A DNA stretch of 30,628 nt, taken from CAZVRZ01 sp964629965. GTDB lineage: Bacteria; Chloroflexota; Anaerolineae; Anaerolineales; UBA4823. The notes under the pieces were generated by a model. It did no database searches. It was not told where the DNA came from and saw only the letters and a list, made by a program, of their open reading frames with translations. Where the stretch lies: the NCBI GenBank assembly GCA_964629965.1, contig CAZVRZ010000064.1:1-30628 (forward strand), read 5' to 3'. This document shows, piece by piece, positions 13,911 to 21,881 of this stretch (positions within the stretch are counted from its first letter, which is position 1; each line of letters begins with the position of its first letter). The translations under genes were made by a program, and so were the position numbers.

Positions 13911-14615
13911 CTAAAAGAATAACTCTCCCAAGATCACAGCTACCAGTGTGATGGTGATGTTATCGATATCTTTGAGAGGCAAAGATTCAACAATCGTTCC
14001 GGCTGTAGAAATCCAAAATAAGGCAGGCAGATACTCAATCAAGTTGCCTGGAAAAATCCCCACAGCCACATATATTCCTACGATTATCGCCGATAGCATG
14101 ATTCCACCCAGGAACATGCCGGAGGTCCCCGCGATGGATTTTCTCTTGTTCCAGGGAAGTCGCGGCGAATTTATTTTCCGGCCCAAAATATCTGCCAACC
14201 CATCCCCGCCGCACATCAACATAAGCGCTATGATACCGGTAGGAACATTTTTCCAGTATAGGATGGTTAATATAACGAAAATAATTCCATAAAAGAGAGG
14301 TCCGCGTAAAATTTCCCGCCGATCTCCCGTACGCGACATGGCTTTTACAGCAGCCTCATCCTTGATGGCGCCCGTTCCAACTAACACGAATTGTACTGTA
14401 ATGAGAAATGGAACAATTGCTGCCAGGTAAGGCGCCAGTCCGCTGTCGTTCGGAAATAGCAGCCAGCACAGAACAAAAATAGGGCCGGTGCCAATGTGGA
14501 TTATTTTACGACTGAGAGCGCTGTCTATCCAGCCTCTATGCGCGGCAAAGTCGCACAAGCGCAGCCAGGATATCGCCAATATTAAGGTTATGATCAGTGC
14601 AATGATATCTTTCAT
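13911..14615 (-). CDS. Phytol/dolichol kinase-like membrane protein (SEC59/VTE5/DGK1 family)
   Basis: An integral membrane protein of 234 residues with about six to seven hydrophobic helices. It carries the marks of the CTP-dependent lipid kinase family that includes dolichol kinase SEC59, phytol kinase VTE5 and yeast Dgk1: 'SRKIIHIGTGP' after the first helix, 'CGGDGLADILGRK' with the G-D-G-x-A-D motif, then 'PWNKRKSIAGTSGMFLGG' and a late 'DNITI'. These enzymes phosphorylate isoprenoid alcohols or diacylglycerol. The substrate here is unknown; phytol-like or polyprenol salvage for membrane or glycan carrier lipids are possibilities. It starts 16 nt after smpB on the same strand and has no clear Shine-Dalgarno sequence. 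Confidence 0.82.
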   Translation of the reverse strand: MKDIIALIITLILAISWLRLCDFAAHRGWIDSALSRKIIHIGTGPIFVLCWLLFPNDSGLAPYLAAIVPFLITVQFVLVGTGAIKDEAAVKAMSRTGDRREILRGPLFYGIIFVILTILYWKNVPTGIIALMLMCGGDGLADILGRKINSPRLPWNKRKSIAGTSGMFLGGIMLSAIIVGIYVAVGIFPGNLIEYLPALFWISTAGTIVESLPLKDIDNITITLVAVILGELFF

Positions 14616-14631
14616 TATTCAGATCAAAGGC

Positions 14632-15084
14632 TCAATACTTTCCTCGGTATTCTCTTTCGATCTCTCGCTGCGTATCGCGTTTCGCGATCTCTGCTCTTTT
14701 GTCGTATAGTTTTTTACCGCGGGCAGTTGCTATTTCGACCTTGGCTCGCCCCTTTTTCATGTAAACGCGCACAGGAATGATCGTCACGCCTTTCTGGCGT
14801 ACTGTATTCCAGAGTTGACGGATCTCAGATCGGTGTAACAGCAAACGCCGTTCTCTGCGCGGATCGTGTTGATTGCGATTGGCTTGTTCGTACGGCGCAA
14901 TATGTGCATCAACCAACCAGGCTTCTTGTCCATCTAGCCTGACGTATGCTTCTGCCAGGCTGATTTGCCCGGCGCGCACGGATTTTATTTCGCTTCCAAG
15001 CAAAGCGATTCCGGCTTCGAAGGTATCCAGTAAAAAGTATTCAAACCGGGCTTTACGGTTCGTTGCAACAACTTTTATATCCAT
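14632..15084 (-). CDS. smpB: SsrA-binding protein SmpB
   Basis: Binds tmRNA and delivers it to stalled ribosomes for trans-translation. The 150-residue length is exact for the family. Family blocks: 'NRKARFEYFLLDTFEAGIALLGSEIKSVR', 'ISLAEAYVRLDGQEAWLVDAHIAPY', 'RERRLLLHRSEI', 'GVTIIPVRVYMKKGRAKVEIA', and the C-terminal tail 'LYDKRAEIAKRD', which acts in the mRNA channel. It has its own predicted promoter 6 nt from the ATG (see 15091-15119), between the S41 protease stop and this gene. The tmRNA gene ssrA itself was not found in this window. Confidence 0.96.
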   Translation of the reverse strand: MDIKVVATNRKARFEYFLLDTFEAGIALLGSEIKSVRAGQISLAEAYVRLDGQEAWLVDAHIAPYEQANRNQHDPRRERRLLLHRSEIRQLWNTVRQKGVTIIPVRVYMKKGRAKVEIATARGKKLYDKRAEIAKRDTQREIEREYRGKY

Positions 15085-15090
15085 GAGGTT

Positions 15091-15119
15091 ATTCTAACAC
15101 ACCCGGCAAGTACTGTTCA
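15091..15119 (-). promoter_or_regulatory. Promoter of smpB, predicted leaderless
   Basis: On the minus strand: TGAACA (15119-15114), a 17-bp spacer, TAGAAT (15096-15091), then 6 nt (AACCTC) and the smpB ATG. The -35 matches 4 of 6 consensus bases and the -10 matches 5 of 6. Transcription should start at about the first base of the ATG. Confidence 0.6.
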
Positions 15120-15123
15120 GGAG

Positions 15124-16275
15124 TTATGGCACAAATAGGGATTGAATAGCTGCTTGCAGAATAGGGTCTCCAGTCGTGTTTTCGTCTGAGACGATGATAT
15201 CTGGTTGAAGCCCACCCTTACCGATAGCTGGTTCAAGACCTGGCACCCACCATTGTGCGGCAGTGATATGCATGCTGGAGTGGTCACTTAATTCGTACAC
15301 TAATTGTATTGTATCTTTACCATACGTTGCCGACCCAATCAGAATTGCTCGATCGTGTGCTTTAAGGGCTCCCGCAACGATCTCGGCTGCGCTGGCTGTG
15401 TTATGGTTGACCAATACGACAATTGCAATATCCACCAGGGGGCCAGGCTTATCAACCCGATACTGTTCGACAGGTTTCCCCTTGTATTGCTGTTCGATAA
15501 TGGTGCCTTCTTTCAAAAACAACCGGGCGATCTCGATGCCGCTTGTGAGCAGCCCGCCATAGTTATCCCTCAAATCTAAAGCAAAGGCTTGAGCCCCGCG
15601 TTTTTGCAAATCGTTTACAGCTCTTTGAATTTCATCTTTCGAGGTTGCTGCAATCAAATTCACTTTGATCACGCCCAACCTGGCTTCTCCAGGTGCAAGG
15701 TACCAGGTTACCGATGGTAGGGCGATCTCAACACGTTCAATACTCGCTTCGTGGGTTGTGTAGTCTGGTGGACGCGCGAAGACAAGGTATGTACGACTGC
15801 CTACTTTTCCACTAAGAGCGGCTTCCACCATCTCTCGATCCATTTCCGGCGTCACCGGCAGTTTATCAACGGAGATGATCCGATCCCCATCAAGGATACC
15901 TGCTCGGGCAGCCGGGCCATCGGGGTAGGGCAGTAAAATAAAAAATTCTTCGCTATCTTTTGTCAGACTGGCGCCAATTCCACCAAAGCTTCCCTGCAAA
16001 CTGTTACTACTAAGTTCATGTTGTGCTGGTTCAAAAAAGGAAGTGTATGGCTCGCTGTATGCTTGCAGCATGCCTCGGATCATGCCATATTCCAGAGCAG
16101 GTTCTGCAGGCGGCTCTTTGAGCCCATAAGCGGTCAACAATTCATAGGCTTCAAACAGCACAGGCAAGCCGGGGCTTTCAACTTGCCGGGCGTGAGATTG
16201 GTAACCGGTAAAAAATGCAGCAGTAACGATGATCGAGATCAGTAGGGTAAGAGCAAATGAGCGCTTAAAAACCAT
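15124..16275 (-). CDS. S41 family C-terminal processing peptidase (CtpA-like)
   Basis: A secreted or membrane-anchored serine protease with a Ser-Lys dyad. From ATG 16275 it has 383 residues: an N-terminal signal anchor 'FKRSFALTLLISIIVTAAFF', a PDZ domain ('GGIGASLTKDS' to 'ILDGDRIISVDKLPV'), then the peptidase core. The nucleophile is about Ser295 in 'NHNTASAAEIVAGAL' and the general base about Lys320 in 'GSATYGKDTIQ'. The C-terminus has the usual 'GLQPDIIVSDE'. Family members trim the C-termini of extracytoplasmic proteins. An in-frame ATG at 16347 would overlap the phosphofructokinase gene by 61 nt and add 24 residues; I prefer 16275, which puts the positive residues right before the membrane segment, although neither start has a good Shine-Dalgarno sequence. 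It follows that gene by 11 nt. Confidence 0.9.
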   Translation of the reverse strand: MVFKRSFALTLLISIIVTAAFFTGYQSHARQVESPGLPVLFEAYELLTAYGLKEPPAEPALEYGMIRGMLQAYSEPYTSFFEPAQHELSSNSLQGSFGGIGASLTKDSEEFFILLPYPDGPAARAGILDGDRIISVDKLPVTPEMDREMVEAALSGKVGSRTYLVFARPPDYTTHEASIERVEIALPSVTWYLAPGEARLGVIKVNLIAATSKDEIQRAVNDLQKRGAQAFALDLRDNYGGLLTSGIEIARLFLKEGTIIEQQYKGKPVEQYRVDKPGPLVDIAIVVLVNHNTASAAEIVAGALKAHDRAILIGSATYGKDTIQLVYELSDHSSMHITAAQWWVPGLEPAIGKGGLQPDIIVSDENTTGDPILQAAIQSLFVP

Positions 16276-16286
16276 TGATCGTTTAA

Positions 16287-18529
16287 CTAGTTTTCTGGTT
16301 GTGGAGTTGATAGTAATGCGGCAATCGGTAGCATGCTTAGCCACCATTGCTCTTTAGGACGCTGGTAAGTCATATCGGCCATTCGAGGAAATTCCTCGAT
16401 GTCATGAAATTTAATCTCGCCTTTTTCCATACCAATAAAGGCTTTAAAGTTACTGCCATTTTGAGCCTTATCGATCAAGAAGTCGATACACTGTTTCGCA
16501 AGACGTGTAGCCATAATTCGGTCAAATGGAGATGGATCACCTCCTTGCTGCATGTGCCCTAAAATCGTTTGGCGTACATCAAAGAGATCGTGTCCTTCTT
16601 CTTCAAATACTGCGCACATGAATGGTGTGGTATAAACGTGATTGGCATACTCGGAACGGATCATTAGCCCCAGGCGTTTTCCGCCTTGGAATCCTTGGAC
16701 AAGATTTTCTACATCGTATTGTAATTCTTTAAGAGTTACACCTTCTTCGTGTAAATAAATCTTTTCGGCGCCTGTTGCCAGTCCGCTCATCAGCGCCAGG
16801 TAACCACAATAGTGCCCCATCACCTCTACTACAAAACAACGACGGGCTGCTACAGCCGATTGCTTAACTTTATCTACGGCTTCAACGATTGAGTTTAAAG
16901 CAGTATCTGCTCCGATACACACTTCTGTGCCTGGCAGGTTGTTATTGATTGTAGCAGGCAGGCAGATCATTGGGATGTTAAAGGCCGGAAAATTAACACT
17001 CTCGTTTTGTAGTATATGAACAGCTTCGTACGCATTCCATCCACCTACCACAAGTAATCCGTGCAAGTTATATTTTTCTATGGTCCGTGCGATCGCATAG
17101 AGATCGCTGCCCTTCGGAACCTTGCGGCTGGTGCCTAATTCTGAACCTCCCATAGCAGCCCAGCCATTTACGCTCATCCAATTCATTTCCTGGATTTCTT
17201 CGTCTGCCAGGCCCTCGAAGCCGTTGTGGATACCAAACATCTGGTGACCTTGATCCAGGCCCAATCGAATTGCCGAACGCGATGCGTTGTTCATGCCGGG
17301 GGCAGGAGCTCCAGCATTTAACACGCCAAAACGTAAGCGTTTTTGTCCTGGTTGAGACGGGTGTGGTANNNNNNNNNNAAAGCGCGTACAAATGTTCTCA
17401 GTGTTCGAAAAGCTTCTTTGAAACTGCCGGATCTAAGTTCTAAAGCCTGTTCAAAATCCTTGTTCGCAATTGCTTCGGCAATGGTATGCGTTTTCTCAAC
17501 ACAATGCATGAGAGGCGTTGTGATAAATCGGTTGCCATGTAAACCGATTACCTGTGGTTCACTTTCTGGTGTCGAGTTGATTAAGTTCTCTACTGCATAA
17601 TAACCCATTTGGGTGCCAAGATTGCGATCAAAAGCGCTTGGAGCGCCGCCTCGCTGGACATGTCCCAGCACAGTGACCCGTACTTCCTCTCCCAGGCTCT
17701 CCTCAAGAACCTTCTGAACGTGTGTAGAGCCTATTGGGTTGCCATGCCGGTCATGTGCTCCTTCTGCCAGGATAACGATCGAATCGCGCCGTCCAGCCCG
17801 CCGACCCGCTTTTAACCGCTCGCACATCACCTGTTCCCAATTATCTGCATCGGGTGGACTCTCGGGGATCAATACCCAGTCCGCGCCCGAGGCCAAGGCG
17901 CCCATCACAGCCAGGTAACCGCAATGGCGGCCCATGACTTTAACAACGAAAGTACGTTGGTGGCTGGAGGCAGTCGATGCAATGGCATCAACCGCTTCGG
18001 TGATTCTGTGCAAAGCTGAGTCCGCTCCAATCGTCATATCCGTGCCATACATATCATTATCGATTGAGCCAACCAACCCCACAATATATAAATTGGGATG
18101 GCGAGTCGCGACATCCTCTGAGATTAATTGTTGTTCCAGTAATTCAGCAACCAGAGTAGACCATTCCTGTCTGAATGTGTTAGCACCTGTCAGGCTGCCA
18201 TCACCTCCGATCACTACCAAGCCATCGATTTCATGTTCTAACAAGTTCTTTGCCGCCTGGCGGCGCCCCTCATGAGTTCGAAATGCCTCACAGCGCGCCG
18301 TTCCAATGATCGTCCCGCCTCTTTGTAAAATACCCCCAACAGAGTCCCAATCCATTTTCTGTATGCATTCTCCGCCATCAACCATGCCTTGATAACCTTC
18401 ATAGATGGCGAAAACCTCCAATTCCTTATAAAGCGCCGTCCGGATTACTGAACGTACTGCTGCGTTCATCCCTTGGGCGTCTCCTCCACTAGTTAATACC
18501 GCAATTCTTTTTGGTTTTTGTGCTTTCAT
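16287..18529 (-). CDS. Tandem-duplicated (eukaryotic-type) 6-phosphofructokinase, interrupted by an assembly gap
   Basis: Phosphorylates fructose 6-phosphate with ATP in glycolysis. Two phosphofructokinase halves lie in one minus-strand gene of about 747 codons, split by ten Ns at 17369-17378. The N-half keeps the active site: 'SGGDAQGMNAA', 'GGDGS' at 108-112, 'GSIDND' at 154-159 with catalytic Asp, 'VMGRHCGYLA' and 'LGHVQRGGAPSAFDR'. The C-half resumes as 'RFGVLNAGAPAPGMNNA' and is degenerate: 'GGWN' replaces GGDG and 'PATINNNLPGT' replaces the catalytic box, although 'LGHMQQGGDPSPFDR' and the terminal 'PKEQWW' remain. This is the layout of animal and fungal enzymes, whose C-half is allosteric. 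With ten Ns the halves are out of frame, so the real gap length must differ. The start is ATG 18529, with GGAGAGAG about 6 nt upstream. Confidence 0.88.
17369..17378. other. Assembly gap (10 Ns)
   Basis: Ten undetermined bases between the two halves of the phosphofructokinase gene. The N-half frame and the C-half frame differ across it, so the true number of missing bases should be 2 modulo 3 if the gene is intact. The number 10 is probably a scaffolder placeholder. Confidence 0.95.
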
Positions 18530-18567
18530 ACGGACTCTCTCCATCAGCGCGATGATCATATCGCATG

Positions 18568-18606
18568 AACAGATAAGTGTTTTATTCCGTCAGACCTTTA
18601 TCTGTT
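18568..18606. repeat. Inverted repeat at the end of cysH
   Basis: AACAGATAA (18568-18576) and its complement TTATCTGTT (18598-18606) form 9-bp arms around a 21-nt loop, spanning the cysH stop codon and the gap before the phosphofructokinase gene. There is no T tract, so it is at best a weak terminator or processing site. A TATGAT -10-like box for the next gene lies just downstream on the minus strand. Confidence 0.3.
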
Positions 18607-19354
18607 TGAATAAAAAATGTTTTTGCGCTTCAACTGCATCTAGATCTTTCTTTCGGAAAAGTTCTGTATGCAGGCCGCATTCTGTTTTCCCAAGACCCGC
18701 CCAACGTCCCGAGCGGTCATCACCATCGGTGGTTATAGGTTTTGTGCATGGCAGGCAGCCAATACTGCGATAACCTTTTTGCAACAAGGGATGCTCTGGA
18801 AGATGATGAAAAATGCGATACTTTTCGATATCTTTAGATGTCCAGTTCAACAAGGGATTGATTTTTACCAATCCATCTTCCTGCAGCTCAATAATTTGGG
18901 CGTTGGCGCGGTTGGATGTCTGATCGCGCCGGATACCAGTTATCCATGCTTTTAATCCTCGAACAGCTCGTTGCATTGGCTCGACCTTATGAATGTAGCA
19001 GCACAAATTAGGATCTTGTAACGGCAGCTCTCGTCCGAAATTGCGCCTAAATAATGACCATCTTTGGTCGTAATATAGATCAACTACATTCAAATGTAAT
19101 TCTCTTTCCAATTGTTCCCGGAATAATAACGTATCCCAAAAATGATAACCCGTCTCCAGGAAGAAGATACGCATTTGTGGGTAGATCTGACTGATCATAT
19201 GCAATAAGGGCAAACTTTGTGTTTGAAACGATGAACTCATTGCAATATCAGTCGAAAATTGTTCTCCGGCCCATCGCAGTATTTGTTCAGGCGTTCGAGA
19301 TTCAAATTTCTTTGAGAGTGCCGCAATATCTTTGCTCGACAATCTGGGATTCAA
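18590..19354 (-). CDS. cysH: Adenylylsulfate (APS) reductase, Fe-S type, CysH family
   Basis: Reduces activated sulfate to sulfite with thioredoxin. It has 254 residues. The nucleotide-binding loop is 'MSSSFQTQSLPLLH' (39-52, a variant of SSGAED), followed by 'ETGYHFWDT', 'GIRRDQTSNRAN' and 'KINPLLNW'. The cysteines CC118-119 and C200-x-x-C203 mark the [4Fe-4S] form, which uses APS rather than PAPS. The catalytic cysteine is C226 in 'ECGLHT'. The start is TTG at 19354, with GAGG 8 nt upstream; no ATG is available near the family N-terminus. It begins 15 nt after a glycosyltransferase gene, so it may be read through from the glycan operon. No sulfate adenylyltransferase or sulfite reductase gene is nearby. 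Confidence 0.9.
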   Translation of the reverse strand: MNPRLSSKDIAALSKKFESRTPEQILRWAGEQFSTDIAMSSSFQTQSLPLLHMISQIYPQMRIFFLETGYHFWDTLLFREQLERELHLNVVDLYYDQRWSLFRRNFGRELPLQDPNLCCYIHKVEPMQRAVRGLKAWITGIRRDQTSNRANAQIIELQEDGLVKINPLLNWTSKDIEKYRIFHHLPEHPLLQKGYRSIGCLPCTKPITTDGDDRSGRWAGLGKTECGLHTELFRKKDLDAVEAQKHFLFKQIKV

Positions 19355-19369
19355 AAAAATATCCTCAGG

Positions 19370-20548
19370 TCACAATACTGTCTTTTCTACCAATAATTTT
19401 TTATATAGCTCTTCTATTTTCCCGACCATCTGATTCACATCAAATTCGCGAGAAGCATCCATATGTGCTGATTCACCCATTTTAAGGCGCAGGCGGTTGT
19501 TTTGCAATAGTAGCAGGCAATATTGCGCTAATTGATCAATATTGCCTGGCGGCGCTACGAACCCTGTCTCGCCATGCCGGATTGCCTCTTGGGAACCGTC
19601 AACGCCATTGGCTACGACTGGCAAGCCCATGTGCATTGCCTCTGGTATCACGCGGGGTAAACCCTCCCACAGTGAAGTCAGCAAGAAAACGTCCATAGCC
19701 GTCATCATGTATGGAATATCACGGCGCAGACCGGTCATGACTGTGCGTCCGGCAATCCCTTCTTCGATTAGCTTTGCTTCTACCTGTAGGCGCAGCGGGC
19801 CGTCACCTACTAGTAAAAACCAGCATTCGGGGTTTTCTTTTGATACGATGCCTGCTACTCTCACCCAATCCAATGGATTTTTTTGTTCGGAGAACCGGCC
19901 CACATTTCCCAATACCGGCGCATCGATGGGAATATTCAACATTTTCCTTGCTTCCATTTTGCTGATCCGGGCCGGGGTAAATTCATCCAGAGGAATTGCG
20001 CTGCGGATACAAATATATTGCTTCTGGATGCCAATCTTATTCCTTAAACCCTTTTCAATATCCCGGTTGGCAACCGCAATCAAAGCATCAGAAAAACGAG
20101 CGCATAAGCGTTCTAACCAAATATAACTGGTTTTCACCAGGCGAGACATATGATCATGAAAGCTCCAACCATGTACGGTGTGAATGATGATCGGTGTGCC
20201 TGCCAGGCGAGCTGCAATCCGGCCCAGGATGCCTGCTTTTGAGCTGTGCGTGTGTACAATCGCATACTTATGATGGCGAATAAGCCGGTAAAGTTTCCAC
20301 AGGGCCCGGATGTCTAGCCAGGGAGAAATCTGGCGCAGTAGTTCTGGCATGATTATCAAGGAGATATCTCGAGAGCGAACTTCATCGATCAAGCTGCCCT
20401 CGCTGCCGGTCTGTGGCCCGCAGATCACATCAACCTGGTAGTGATCTTTATCTAACAAGGCTGCTGTGAACATCGTGTTCTCTTGGGCTCCGCCAACGAT
20501 CAGGCGGGTGATCACGTGCAAGACGCGAATGGGTTTTTGCTTAGGCAT
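19370..20548 (-). CDS. Glycosyltransferase family 4 (GT-B)
   Basis: A retaining GT-B glycosyltransferase of 392 residues that adds a sugar from an NDP-sugar to a growing glycan at the cytoplasmic membrane face. The N-lobe opens with 'IRVLHVITRLIVGGAQENT' (the G-G-A-E/Q-N motif of the acceptor domain), with 'VHTHSSKAGILGRIAA' in the middle. The C-lobe has 'VLGNVGRFSEQKNP', 'LVGDGPLR' and the EX7E region 'SLWEGLPRVIPEAMHMGLPVV'. I start at ATG 20548 (MPKQKPIRVL) rather than the longer frame from 20692, because it lies 4 nt after the stop of the upstream gene and the extra residues are that gene's C-terminus read in another frame. Donor and acceptor sugars are unknown. Confidence 0.9.
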   Translation of the reverse strand: MPKQKPIRVLHVITRLIVGGAQENTMFTAALLDKDHYQVDVICGPQTGSEGSLIDEVRSRDISLIIMPELLRQISPWLDIRALWKLYRLIRHHKYAIVHTHSSKAGILGRIAARLAGTPIIIHTVHGWSFHDHMSRLVKTSYIWLERLCARFSDALIAVANRDIEKGLRNKIGIQKQYICIRSAIPLDEFTPARISKMEARKMLNIPIDAPVLGNVGRFSEQKNPLDWVRVAGIVSKENPECWFLLVGDGPLRLQVEAKLIEEGIAGRTVMTGLRRDIPYMMTAMDVFLLTSLWEGLPRVIPEAMHMGLPVVANGVDGSQEAIRHGETGFVAPPGNIDQLAQYCLLLLQNNRLRLKMGESAHMDASREFDVNQMVGKIEELYKKLLVEKTVL

Positions 20549-20552
20549 CGTT

Positions 20553-21881
20553 TCACTGGTTCTCAAAATTTCCTGAAATCTGGACGCGATCTGATACGAT
20601 CTTGAATAGATAATTAATAGTATACCCGGCCCATATAAAAAGATAAGGGTCAACCTCCAACCGAAAGCGGGTGTCTGCGAAGCTGGCAGCAATGATCACC
20701 ATGTTGCCGCTTATGAATCCATACACCGGCAGGAGATGGTAAAAATTTTTGCGAGAAAGTATTATTCCGGTGATTGCCAGGATCAAGCCAGGTGTCCAAT
20801 AGATTGTATATAAACGATCTTGTGTGGCGGGTTTCGGATCGCCATCCTCGATAATTCGTTTGAGGGTTTTATCCCAGCGGGGCAGGCTGTTGGCGAAAGT
20901 GCGCGGTGTTTTATGCCACCCATATGCCCAGAAAATTTTCTGGATGTCGGTCCTGATTGCCTCGATAGGATGTTCATAAAGATATTTGAACCCCTCTCGG
21001 AAGCACTGTTCATTAAATGCTATGTGATAGGGATCGTTGGAGCTTGATGGTAAAGCCAAATATGGAAAGTGATCCGTATCATACTCGGGCTGGATGAGCG
21101 TGTAATAGAGTGTATGCCCCTTCAAGAAATTATAGCCCCCATTGGTGGTGAGTAATATGAATTGCTCGTACTGAATACGATTGTGAATCCACCAGGGGCA
21201 AAGGATTATTGCCCACCCTACCCACAGCCACAGCGGCGTGAAGCGAACCCGGCAGAGTTTTTTCCGGGCAATCAAATAGATGATCAAACTGCATCCGACC
21301 AGGATTGTTAACACTCCATTTGCTGGACGAGCCAGGGTGGCAGCTCCAAAGGCCAGGCCTGCCAGCAGGTAATCTCTTAATCTGGCGGCGGGTGCTTTCC
21401 ATGCTAAGAGCAGCAGCCACATGGCGATGCAGGTCAAGGCAACGGAAAGTCCCGTATCGATGATTTGCATCGTCAGTTTTACCAGGTATGGTTGCGCTGA
21501 GATCAAAAAACCGGCTAGCAATCCGACAGCCGGCGAAAAAAGTAATCGACCCATTTTATAGGTGAAATAGCTTATCGATAAACCCACTGCAAGATGAACC
21601 AATAAAAGCGGCAGGGAAGCATAACCGAATACTTTCAGCAGGCCTGCCAGGATCAACGGATACAATGGCATGCAGCAATTGATACCCTGGTATCCTTGCC
21701 TGGCTAGGATACCCTCTGCAATTGTCAGGTAGCTTCTTCCGGTGTAATGATCCCAAAAGTTTGTTGGTCCGCTTAATCCAACCAGCAGGTGGACCAATAA
21801 GGCCCAGGCCAGCATGAAACTCAACCACCTTATTTCATGCTTACTCAGGTTTTGGATCAATCTATGCGAGTAATTCTTCAT
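20553..21881 (-). CDS. Membrane glycosyltransferase, GT39/ArnT-like (GT-C)
   Basis: A polytopic membrane protein of 442 residues with about ten hydrophobic helices, resembling the Dol-P-Man mannosyltransferase/ArnT-type family (PMT, GT39, or the related PF13231 group), which transfers sugars from polyprenyl-phosphate carriers on the outer membrane face. The first outer loop reads 'TNFWDHYTGRSYLTIAEGILARQGY', where an Asp followed by Tyr and a helix 'YLTIAEGIL' is the family pattern. Later features are 'AGLAFGAATLARPANG', 'WWIHNRIQYEQFILLTTNGGYNF' and a soluble domain about 250-330. The start ATG at 21881 overlaps the upstream GT4 by 20 nt. It fits a locus that decorates a lipid-linked or extracellular glycan. 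The acceptor is unknown. Confidence 0.83.
   Translation of the reverse strand: MKNYSHRLIQNLSKHEIRWLSFMLAWALLVHLLVGLSGPTNFWDHYTGRSYLTIAEGILARQGYQGINCCMPLYPLILAGLLKVFGYASLPLLLVHLAVGLSISYFTYKMGRLLFSPAVGLLAGFLISAQPYLVKLTMQIIDTGLSVALTCIAMWLLLLAWKAPAARLRDYLLAGLAFGAATLARPANGVLTILVGCSLIIYLIARKKLCRVRFTPLWLWVGWAIILCPWWIHNRIQYEQFILLTTNGGYNFLKGHTLYYTLIQPEYDTDHFPYLALPSSSNDPYHIAFNEQCFREGFKYLYEHPIEAIRTDIQKIFWAYGWHKTPRTFANSLPRWDKTLKRIIEDGDPKPATQDRLYTIYWTPGLILAITGIILSRKNFYHLLPVYGFISGNMVIIAASFADTRFRLEVDPYLFIWAGYTINYLFKIVSDRVQISGNFENQ

Noticed and set aside
17068..17391. Minus-strand frame crossing the N run
   Set aside because: It is the wrong frame of the phosphofructokinase C-half. The correct frame gives RFGVLNAGAPAPGMN.
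16287..18559. Two separate phosphofructokinase genes in tandem
   Set aside because: The C-half has no start codon or ribosome site and has lost catalytic residues, and the pair matches the domain order of fused eukaryotic-type enzymes; the break coincides with an assembly gap.
20549..20692. Longer start for the GT4 gene at 20692
   Set aside because: The added 48 residues are the upstream membrane GT gene read in another frame; ATG 20548 follows that gene's stop by 4 nt and begins the standard GT4 strand.
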